NCBI RefSeq assembly: GCF_003130705.1
Contig: NZ_CP021354.1
Span: forward strand, 1,426,001 to 1,490,000
From: Rhodococcus oxybenzonivorans
GTDB taxonomy: Bacteria > Actinomycetota > Actinomycetes > Mycobacteriales > Mycobacteriaceae
DNA length: 64,000 nt
Direction of reading: 5' to 3'
This document shows, piece by piece, positions 9,875-16,767 of this stretch. The translations under genes were made by a program, and so were the position numbers. Below the pieces are notes generated by a model that saw only the letters and a program-made list of their open reading frames with translations, had not been told where the DNA came from and did not search any database. Within the stretch, counting starts at the first letter, position 1. Every line of letters starts with the position of its first letter.

Positions 9875-11034
9875 GCCGTCGCGGGCTGCTGCAGTGGTTG
9901 CGGGCGAGGCAGGAGCTGACCACACCCACCGAACGAGCGGTCCACACCACCCTGCACACGGCGTCGCTGGCGGCCGGATCGTTGCGGCGGGGACTCGACG
10001 AGACTTCGGCCCAGGAGGCGGCGCCGCATCTGCGCCTGCTTACGGGCGCCCAGGCCCTCGCGATCTTCGATGCCGCCGGACACCTCCTCGCCTGGAACGG
10101 CCCCCATGAGGCGTTGGCGGAACAACTCCACGACGCGGCGAGCCGGGCGGTCGACGGTGAGCGCCGGGTGCTCGTTGCCTACGGCGGACTGGTTCGCAGC
10201 GCCGGTGACCACGGGGTGCGGGCGCTGATCGCCCAGCCCCTGCTCATCGAGGCCACCGGCGTGGTGGGAGTGCTCGGGGTGGTCACCACGGAGGACCCGG
10301 GGCCCGGCATGCTGGGCGCCGTCACGGAGGTGGCCCGATACGCGTGCAGTCAGATCGAACTGGCCGACCTGGATGCGTCTCGCGCGCGACTCGACCGCGC
10401 CGAGGTGCGGGCGCTGCGCGCACAGATCAGCCCGCACTTCATCTACAACGCGTTGAACACGGTGGCGTCGTTCGTGCGCACCGATCCCGACCGGGCCAGG
10501 GAACTGATCCTCGAGTTCGCCGATTTCACCCGGTATTCGTTCCGGTCGGCGGGGGAGTACACCCTGCTGGCGGACGAACTCCGCAACATCGACCGTTACC
10601 TCACCCTCGAACGCGCCCGATTCGGTGACACCCTGGCCGTCACCCTGCAAGTGGCCCCCGAGGTGCTCAATGTGGTGCTGCCGTTTCTCGCGCTGCAACC
10701 GCTGGTGGAGAACGCGGTGCGGCACGGCATCTCCGGCAAACCCGAGGGCGGCACCGTCACCATTGTCGCAGCCGACGAGGGTACGGACTGCGTGATCAGC
10801 GTGGAGGACGACGGAATCGGGATGGACCCGGAACTGCTGCGGTCGGGGTCGCTCGACGCGGTCGCCGAGTCGTCCGGCATGAAGGAGGCGGCGCACGTCG
10901 GGCTCGCCAACGTCGACGACCGGCTGCGCGCCGCCTTCGGCAACGACTACGGGCTGGTCGTGGAGACCGCGCCCGGGGCGGGCACCAAGGTGAGCATGCG
11001 CGTTCCCAAGTTCCGGCAGGGGATCCGCCCGTGA
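9871..11034 (+). CDS. LytS-type sensor histidine kinase
   Basis: A 387-aa histidine kinase with a GAF-like N-terminal sensor region (about 40-165), no obvious membrane helices, and a short coiled coil before the kinase core. The phosphorylation box QISPHFIYNALNT (His189) is the LytS/YpdA (HisKA_5TM-independent) type. The ATPase domain carries NAVRHGISG and EDDGIGM. It overlaps the previous gene by 4 nt and is followed 33 nt later by its LytTR response regulator. The soluble sensor suggests a cytoplasmic ligand, perhaps a carboxylate, given the downstream symporters; that is an inference. Confidence 0.88.
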   Translation: MSRRGLLQWLRARQELTTPTERAVHTTLHTASLAAGSLRRGLDETSAQEAAPHLRLLTGAQALAIFDAAGHLLAWNGPHEALAEQLHDAASRAVDGERRVLVAYGGLVRSAGDHGVRALIAQPLLIEATGVVGVLGVVTTEDPGPGMLGAVTEVARYACSQIELADLDASRARLDRAEVRALRAQISPHFIYNALNTVASFVRTDPDRARELILEFADFTRYSFRSAGEYTLLADELRNIDRYLTLERARFGDTLAVTLQVAPEVLNVVLPFLALQPLVENAVRHGISGKPEGGTVTIVAADEGTDCVISVEDDGIGMDPELLRSGSLDAVAESSGMKEAAHVGLANVDDRLRAAFGNDYGLVVETAPGAGTKVSMRVPKFRQGIRP

Positions 11035-11067
11035 CCCGGCGGGGTCCGTGCGAAAATCGATTCCGTT

Positions 11068-11880
11068 GTGAATGACACTGACGACATGGCCCCCCGAGCG
11101 TCCGGAAGCGATGCGCCGCTCACCGTGCTGGCCGTCGACGACGAGAAACCCGCCCTCGACGAGTTGGCGTTCCTGCTGCGCGCGCAGGATGCCGTCGGGG
11201 AAATCCGCACTGCAGGGGAGGCCACGACGGCGTTGCGCATCCTCCGGGACGGGAACATCGACGCCGTGTTCCTCGACATCAACATGCCGGGACTCGACGG
11301 CCTCGAACTGGCCGGCATCCTGTCGAACTTCGCGTCGCCCCCACCGGTCGTGTTCGTCACCGCACACGACGACCGGGCTGTGGACGCGTTCGACCTCGGT
11401 GCCGTCGACTATTTGCTCAAACCGTTGCGCGAGGAACGTCTCGCCGAGTCCGTGCGGCGGATCGTCGAAGGTCGGCGGCGGCGACAGGAACCCGCCGCAC
11501 CGGGGGCGGTGTCCGACGAGGTGATCCCGGTCGAGCTCGGCGGCGTCACCACTCTGGTACACCGTTCGTCGGTGGAGTGGGTGGAAGCCGACGGTGACTA
11601 CGCGCGACTGCACACCGCCGACCGTTCACATCTCGTGCGCATCCCGATCTCCGCGCTGGAGGCACGCTGGGCCGATGCCGGTTTCCTCCGCGTGCACCGT
11701 TCCTACCTGGTGTCCCTGCCGCTGGTCACGGGAATTCGCACCGTCGGCAACGGCCTCGTCGTCTGTCTACGCCCGCACGGTGATCTGCCGCCCGTCGAAT
11801 TGCCGGTCAGTCGACGGCACACGCGAATTCTCAAGGATCGCCTGGTCCGGGCACCGAAACAGTCATGGACCGCGCGATGA
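11068..11880 (+). CDS. LytTR-family response regulator
   Basis: A 270-aa regulator. The receiver domain (residues 17-140) has the phosphorylated Asp70 in VFLDINMPGLDG and a conserved Lys in YLLKPL. The C-terminal LytTR DNA-binding domain (about 155-262) shows VEWVEADGDYARLHT, RVHRSYLV and SRRHTRILKDRL. LytTR proteins bind paired 9-bp direct repeats, and a good pair exists upstream of the DUF485-symporter operon. The GTG start gives MNDTDDMAPR. The pair kinase-regulator plus symporters resembles nutrient-sensing LytS/LytR systems such as YpdAB and BtsSR, which control pyruvate uptake. Confidence 0.9.
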   Translation: MNDTDDMAPRASGSDAPLTVLAVDDEKPALDELAFLLRAQDAVGEIRTAGEATTALRILRDGNIDAVFLDINMPGLDGLELAGILSNFASPPPVVFVTAHDDRAVDAFDLGAVDYLLKPLREERLAESVRRIVEGRRRRQEPAAPGAVSDEVIPVELGGVTTLVHRSSVEWVEADGDYARLHTADRSHLVRIPISALEARWADAGFLRVHRSYLVSLPLVTGIRTVGNGLVVCLRPHGDLPPVELPVSRRHTRILKDRLVRAPKQSWTAR

Positions 11881-12236
11881 GCTCGCCCGAACGGGTTCGA
11901 GTGGTGCTGGCGCAGCGGCGTGGGGCCCGCATCGTGCGTACCCGTGTCGAGGTCCAGGAACAGACCGAGGTCGGGGACGCCATGATCCGCGGGCTCGTCC
12001 GCGCCCAGCTGTGGCTCGCTGTCCGGCTCGCCGTCTTCGCCGCGGGTCTCCTGTGCGCGGTACCGGTTGTCCTGCTGTCGTTCCCTGCGGTGTCGGAGGC
12101 CACCGTGCTGGGAATTCGCCTGCCGTGGGTGGTGCTCGGCGCCCTGGTGTATCCGGTGCTCCTGACGACCGGGTGGGTCTACATTCGGCAGGCCGAGCGC
12201 AACGAGCAGGAATTCACCGAACTCGTGGACGACTGA
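11877..12236 (+). CDS. Small two-helix membrane protein
   Basis: A 119-aa protein with a basic N-terminal 40 residues and two hydrophobic helices (about 48-72 and 80-100). It ends in an acidic NEQEFTELVDD tail. Its ATG overlaps the response-regulator stop by 4 nt, and it ends 7 nt before the symporter start. The place and topology are those of the small DUF485-like partner proteins that sit before sodium:solute symporters, although the sequence does not match DUF485 clearly. It probably assists or stabilises the symporter encoded next. Confidence 0.75.
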   Translation: MSSPERVRVVLAQRRGARIVRTRVEVQEQTEVGDAMIRGLVRAQLWLAVRLAVFAAGLLCAVPVVLLSFPAVSEATVLGIRLPWVVLGALVYPVLLTTGWVYIRQAERNEQEFTELVDD

Positions 12237-12243
12237 GCACGCC

Positions 12244-14001
12244 GTGACCACCGACCAGCCGATTCCCTGGCTCACGTTGGCCGGTCTGGCGGCGGCGGCC
12301 GTCGCCACCGTGGCCATCGGCATCTACGGCGTGCGGTTGGCCCGCACCACCTCCGACTTCCTGGTCGCCTCGCGTAGCGTCGGCCCGCGCTGGAACGCCG
12401 CCGCGATCTCCGGTGAATACCTCTCGGCCGCATCCTTTCTCGGAGTCGCCGGGCTCATCGCCAAGTACGGTGCCGACGCCCTGTGGTACCCGATCGGGTT
12501 CACGGCCGGATACCTGGGCCTGCTGCTGTTCGTCGCGGCGCCGCTGAGGAGGTCGGGGGCCTACACGGTGCCCGACTTCGCCGAGTTCCGGCTCGGCTCG
12601 GCTCGGGTTCGTACCCTCGCCATGATCGTCGTCGCCGTCGTCTGCGCGCTGTACCTCGTCCCGCAGTTCCAGGGGGCCGGCCTCACCCTGAACATCCTCC
12701 TCGGCGTCCCGAGCTGGGTCGGAGCGGCGGTGGTCGGGGTCATCGTCATCGCCAACGTGGTGGGCGGCGGCATGCGGTCCGTCACCTTCGTGCAGGCGTT
12801 CCAGTACTGGCTCAAACTGACCGCGGTCGCGATACCGGGGCTGGTGTTGTCGGTGTACTTCTTGGCCGACTCCCACGAGTTGGGTGCACTCGCACCGCCC
12901 ACCGTCGACGAGCAGACCACCGTCGACATCACCACCGACGTCGTCGTGCAGGTTTCGGCTCCCGTCACGGTCGGGGGGTCGGGAACGATCGACGGAGTGG
13001 AGAACTCGGAAGATGTCACGCTCGCACCCGGTGAACACCATCTCGGCGAGGGCACGTCGATGATCCTCGAAGCGGGGTCGCCCGTACCCGTCGTCGCGGG
13101 CGCACCGGCCGACAACTCCGACTGGATCACGCCCGGATGGGGTTTCGGGGGCGGGCACCCGACATATCAGGTGTATTCGCTGATCATTGCCACATTCCTC
13201 GGCACGCTCGGGCTTCCGCACGTCCTGGTCCGGTTCTACACCAATCCCGACGGACGGGCGGCGCGGTTGACGTCCCTCGCCGTCGTCGGACTGCTCGGGG
13301 TGTTCTACCTGTTCCCGACGCTGCTCGGCGTGTTCGCGCGGTTGTACGTGCCACAACTGCTGATCACCGGCACCTCCGACGCCGCGGTGCTCCTGCTGCC
13401 CGGCTCGGTGTTCTCCGGTTGGGGGGGTCAGCTGCTGGCCGCGCTCGTCGCCGCCGGTGCGATCGCCGCCTTCCTGTCCACGTCGTCCGGACTGCTCGTG
13501 AGCATCGCGGGGGTCCTCAGCACCGATGTGCTGCGCGGACGGGTCCGCGACTTCCGGATTGCCGCGACCCTCGCCGGGGTGGTGCCACTGGCGCTGTCGT
13601 TGGCGGTGACGTCGCTCGACCTGTCCCGAACTGTCGGCCTGGTCTTCGCGGTCGCAGCGTCGACGCTGTGCCCCTTGCTGGTCCTCGGCATCTGGTGGCG
13701 CGGACTCACTGCGGCCGGGGCGGGCGCCGGGATGACGGCCGGGGGACTCGTCGCCGGTACTGCCGCAGCTGTCGTCGTGGTGGGCGGCGTCCCCGACGAC
13801 ATCGCCGCCGGCTGGCCCGCCGCGATGGTCGCCTACCCTGCTGCGGTCAGTGTGCCGCTGGCCTTCGCCACGATGGTGCTGGTGAGCAAGATGACGAAGC
13901 GTCAGATCCCCGCCGACCTCAGCCGGATCTTCACCCGCATGCACGCCCCCGAGCGCCTCGGTGTCGGCTCCGACCGCGAGAGGGAGCTCCGCTCCCCGTG
14001 A
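12244..14001 (+). CDS. Sodium:solute symporter (cation/acetate type) with external insertion
   Basis: A 585-aa SSS-family transporter with about 13 helices. Family signatures include SGEYLSAASFLGVAGLIAKYG and GGGMRSVTFVQAFQYWLK, plus LGTLGLPHVLVRFYTNPDG. The branch is that of acetate/pyruvate/propionate permeases (ActP, MctC). Unlike the second copy at 14548, it has an extra polar stretch of about 80 residues (about 215-300), rich in Thr/Val and acidic residues, that should lie outside the cell. GTG 12244 follows the small membrane protein by 7 nt. Probable monocarboxylate uptake; substrate not proven. Confidence 0.85.
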   Translation: MTTDQPIPWLTLAGLAAAAVATVAIGIYGVRLARTTSDFLVASRSVGPRWNAAAISGEYLSAASFLGVAGLIAKYGADALWYPIGFTAGYLGLLLFVAAPLRRSGAYTVPDFAEFRLGSARVRTLAMIVVAVVCALYLVPQFQGAGLTLNILLGVPSWVGAAVVGVIVIANVVGGGMRSVTFVQAFQYWLKLTAVAIPGLVLSVYFLADSHELGALAPPTVDEQTTVDITTDVVVQVSAPVTVGGSGTIDGVENSEDVTLAPGEHHLGEGTSMILEAGSPVPVVAGAPADNSDWITPGWGFGGGHPTYQVYSLIIATFLGTLGLPHVLVRFYTNPDGRAARLTSLAVVGLLGVFYLFPTLLGVFARLYVPQLLITGTSDAAVLLLPGSVFSGWGGQLLAALVAAGAIAAFLSTSSGLLVSIAGVLSTDVLRGRVRDFRIAATLAGVVPLALSLAVTSLDLSRTVGLVFAVAASTLCPLLVLGIWWRGLTAAGAGAGMTAGGLVAGTAAAVVVVGGVPDDIAAGWPAAMVAYPAAVSVPLAFATMVLVSKMTKRQIPADLSRIFTRMHAPERLGVGSDRERELRSP

Positions 14002-14067
14002 GTGGTTGACGAGTCTCTGCGCCCCTCGGGCACGCACGAGGGTGAGGCCGCTCGTCGCGGTCGGGTA

Positions 14068-14096
14068 ACCGTTCGGCGCACACTCCGACAGTTCGG
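14068..14096 (+). promoter_or_regulatory. Paired direct repeats, putative LytTR regulator site
   Basis: Two 9-bp repeats, ACCGTTCGG (14068-14076) and ACAGTTCGG (14088-14096), lie exactly 20 bp apart. Both match the published LytTR-domain consensus (A/T, A/C, C/A, GTT, N, A/G, T/G) at every position. They sit about 95 bp before the DUF485-symporter start and 2.2 kb from the gene for a LytTR regulator. The spacing (11 bp between repeats) is one base short of the usual 12-13. Confidence 0.5.
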
Positions 14097-14188
14097 CGTG
14101 TGACTGCCGCCACACTGTGTTGTTGTGACTCACCTCTCAGTACCGTCAATCTTCAGTTCACTTCATGCGTGCGACCAAGGAGCCAGCA

Positions 14189-14551
14189 GTGACCACAGCC
14201 GATATCAGCGAGGGAGCGTCGCAAAAGCGGCGCACCCCTGATGCGCAAGCTTTCCTCGATATGCAGGCGAGTCCCGAGTTCCAGGAGTTGCGGCGCCGCC
14301 TCCGTAGGTTCGTCTTCCCCATGACGGCGTTCTTCCTCGCCTGGTATGCGGCGTATGTGCTCCTGGCCACCTACGCGTCCGACTTCATGGCTACCAAGGT
14401 GCTCGGCAACATCAACCTCGGCATCATCCTCGGTCTCGGGCAGTTCGTGACCACCTTCGCGATCACCGCCCTGTACGTGCGGTTCGCCAACCGGGAACTC
14501 GATCCCCGATCCGCCGCCATCCGTGAAGAGCTGGAAGGACCCGTCAAGTGA
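14189..14551 (+). CDS. DUF485 membrane protein, symporter partner
   Basis: A 120-aa DUF485 protein with two membrane helices (about 47-68 and 82-104) joined by a short loop, and a conserved FxxMTAFFLAWYAAYVLLA first helix. DUF485 proteins are encoded immediately before acetate/monocarboxylate symporters; in Corynebacterium glutamicum the equivalent gene precedes mctC. GTG 14189 is preferred because AAGGAG lies 6 nt before it; ATG 14165 lacks a ribosome site. The stop overlaps the symporter GTG by 4 nt, so the two are translationally coupled. Confidence 0.85.
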   Translation: MTTADISEGASQKRRTPDAQAFLDMQASPEFQELRRRLRRFVFPMTAFFLAWYAAYVLLATYASDFMATKVLGNINLGIILGLGQFVTTFAITALYVRFANRELDPRSAAIREELEGPVK

Positions 14552-16182
14552 TCACCACCCTCGCGGCCGGTACCGACGTCGGCAACCCGCTCCTCAACAT
14601 CGCGATCTTCGCGGCCTTCGTCGTGATCACGATGACCATCGTGATCCGTGCGAGCCGCACCACCAAGAAGGCCTCGGACTTCTACACCGGTGGCGGTCAG
14701 TTCTCCGGGCCGCAGAACGGTTTCGCCATCGCCGGCGACTACCTGTCAGCGGCGTCGTTCCTCGGTATCGCCGGAGCCATCGCGGTGTACGGGTACGACG
14801 GATTCCTGTACTCGGTGGGCTTCCTCGTCGCCTGGCTGGTGGCTCTGCTCCTGGTTGCCGAACTCCTCCGCAACACCGGCCGGTTCACGATGGCGGATGT
14901 GCTGAGCTTCCGGCTGAAACAGCGCCCGGTGCGCATGGCCGCGGCGCTCTCCACGCTCGTCGTGTCGCTGTTCTACCTGCTCGCGCAGATGGCGGGCGCC
15001 GGCGGACTCGTCGCGCTACTGCTCAACATCGACGGCAAGGTAGGCCAGGCCATCGTTGTCGCCGTGGTCGGTGCGCTGATGATCGTCTACGTGCTCGTCG
15101 GTGGCATGAAGGGCACCACCTACGTGCAGATGGTCAAGGCGGTGCTGCTCGTCCTCGGTGCCGGTGTCATGTTCTTCCTCGTCCTGTTCGCGGTGCGCGG
15201 CAACTTCTCGCAGCTGCTCGCCGACGCGCAGGCCACGGCCGCCGGTTCCACGAACGAGGCAATCGCGGGCCGTGACATGCTCAGTCCCGGTGCCAAGTAC
15301 GGCATCAGCTCGATGAGCAAGCTCGACTTCATCTCGCTCGGTATCGCGCTGGTTCTGGGAACCGCCGGCCTTCCGCACGTCTTGATGCGGTTCTACACGG
15401 TCCCCACCGCCAAGGAAGCTCGCCGCTCGGTCACCTGGGCAATCGGACTGATCGGCGCGTTCTACCTGTTCACGCTGGTCCTTGGTTACGGCGCCGCCAA
15501 AATGGTCGGACCGGACGCCATCCTCGCCGCACCCGGCGGTGAGAACGCGGCCGCGCCGCTGCTCGCATTCGAACTGGGCGGCACCATCTTCCTCGCAATC
15601 ATCTCCGCGGTCGCGTTCGCGACCATCCTCGCAGTGGTCGCGGGCCTGGCGATCACAGCCTCGGCATCGTTCGCCCACGACATCTACGCCAGTGTCATCA
15701 AGCGCGGTAACGCCTCCGAGGAGTCGCAGGTACGGGTATCGCGCATCACCGTCGTCGTGATCGGCGTCGTGTCGATCATCCTGGGCATACTCGCGATGGG
15801 GCAGAACATCGCGTTCCTGGTGGCGCTCGCATTCGCCGTCGCCGCTTCGGCCAACCTGCCGACGCTGCTGTACTCCCTGTTCTGGAAGAAGTTCAACACC
15901 ACCGGTGCGCTGTTCAGCATCTACGGCGGCCTCGTCAGCTGCCTCGTGTTGATCATCTTCTCCCCGGCGGTGTCCGGCAAGAAGTCGTCGATGTTCCCGT
16001 CCGCCGACTTCGACTTCTTCCCGCTGGCCAACCCCGGCATCGTGTCCATCCCGCTCGCGTTCCTGCTGGGCGCCGTCGGCACCTACATCGGTCGCAGCAA
16101 GGCGGAGGATCACGCCAAGCAGGCGGAGATGGAGGTCCGTTCACTCACCGGTGTCGGAGTGGAGAAGGCGGTCTCGCACTGA
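14548..16182 (+). CDS. Acetate/monocarboxylate permease (ActP/MctC type)
   Basis: A 544-aa sodium:solute symporter with about 13 helices. It has the ActP/MctC signatures GDYLSAASFLGIAGAIAVYGYDG, GGMKGTTYVQMVKAVLL and GTAGLPHVLMRFYTVP (shown as separate short motifs). It is predicted to import acetate, propionate or pyruvate with a cation. It is co-transcribed with DUF485 through a GTGA overlap. The region upstream has LytTR-type repeats. A 44-bp palindrome just after the stop probably ends the transcript. This is the second SSS gene within 4 kb; it lacks the external insertion found in the first. Confidence 0.88.
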   Translation: MITTLAAGTDVGNPLLNIAIFAAFVVITMTIVIRASRTTKKASDFYTGGGQFSGPQNGFAIAGDYLSAASFLGIAGAIAVYGYDGFLYSVGFLVAWLVALLLVAELLRNTGRFTMADVLSFRLKQRPVRMAAALSTLVVSLFYLLAQMAGAGGLVALLLNIDGKVGQAIVVAVVGALMIVYVLVGGMKGTTYVQMVKAVLLVLGAGVMFFLVLFAVRGNFSQLLADAQATAAGSTNEAIAGRDMLSPGAKYGISSMSKLDFISLGIALVLGTAGLPHVLMRFYTVPTAKEARRSVTWAIGLIGAFYLFTLVLGYGAAKMVGPDAILAAPGGENAAAPLLAFELGGTIFLAIISAVAFATILAVVAGLAITASASFAHDIYASVIKRGNASEESQVRVSRITVVVIGVVSIILGILAMGQNIAFLVALAFAVAASANLPTLLYSLFWKKFNTTGALFSIYGGLVSCLVLIIFSPAVSGKKSSMFPSADFDFFPLANPGIVSIPLAFLLGAVGTYIGRSKAEDHAKQAEMEVRSLTGVGVEKAVSH

Positions 16183-16187
16183 TCCCC

Positions 16188-16231
16188 CTGTGAGTACTTA
16201 TTAACCGCCCGCGGTTAATAAGTACTCACAG
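16188..16231 (+). terminator. 44-bp near-perfect palindrome after the permease gene
   Basis: A perfect inverted repeat with 21-bp arms and a 2-nt centre. The left arm starts CTGTGAGTACTTATTAACCG. It begins 5 nt after the permease stop and ends 17 nt before the ATG of the next gene. It is AT-rich compared with the surrounding DNA. A bidirectional terminator is the simplest reading; an operator for the downstream gene is possible. Similar GTGAGT...ACTCAC elements occur at 25995 and 41061. Confidence 0.65.
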
Positions 16232-16248
16232 GCGGCTAGGCTGCAGCG

Positions 16249-16680
16249 ATGGCGAAACTTACGGTCGAGACGGACGTCCCGCTGACTCCCCAGGACACCT
16301 GGGACAAGGCATCGAATCTGCAGGAGTTCGACAAGTGGTTCGTGGTGCACGACGGCTGGCGCAGCGAGCTTCCCGAAACGCTCACCACTGGTACGGTTCT
16401 CAGCTCCGTCGTCACTGTCAAGGGGCTGCGGAACCGGGTGAAGTGGACCATCAAGGAGTACGACGCTCCGCGGCGACTTGTACTGAAGGGTGACGGCAAG
16501 GGTGGCGTGAAGCTCGGCCTCACGCTGGAAGTGAAGGCGAAGGGTGGCGGCTCCGAGGTCGTGTTCACCATCGAGCTGGGCGGCGCGCCGCTGTTCGGGC
16601 CCATCGGCTCCGGTGTCGCGAAGGCATTGAAGGGCGACATCGAGAAGTCGCTGCAGACGTTCGTGGAGCTGTACGGCTGA
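16249..16680 (+). CDS. SRPBCC-fold protein, Rv0910 type (toxin homologue)
   Basis: A 143-aa START/SRPBCC hydrophobic-ligand-pocket protein similar along its length to Rv0910 of M. tuberculosis. Shared traits are the MAKL start, PLTPQDTWDKASNL, VKGLRNRVKWTI, GDGKGGVKL and LFGPIGSGVAKALKGDIEKSL. Rv0910 has been proposed as the toxin of an Rv0909-Rv0910 pair, although SRPBCC proteins more often bind lipids. Here the Rv0909-like gene lies 9.7 kb upstream (6351), so the pair is split. The gene follows a 44-bp palindrome that leaves only 17 nt for its leader. Confidence 0.8.
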   Translation: MAKLTVETDVPLTPQDTWDKASNLQEFDKWFVVHDGWRSELPETLTTGTVLSSVVTVKGLRNRVKWTIKEYDAPRRLVLKGDGKGGVKLGLTLEVKAKGGGSEVVFTIELGGAPLFGPIGSGVAKALKGDIEKSLQTFVELYG

Positions 16681-16767
16681 TCGACACACCTGCCGGACCC
16701 GGAATCGGAGCGAGGAAAATCCTTCCGCAGCGCACAATATGTATGTATTGACGGCGGAAGGGTGTCG

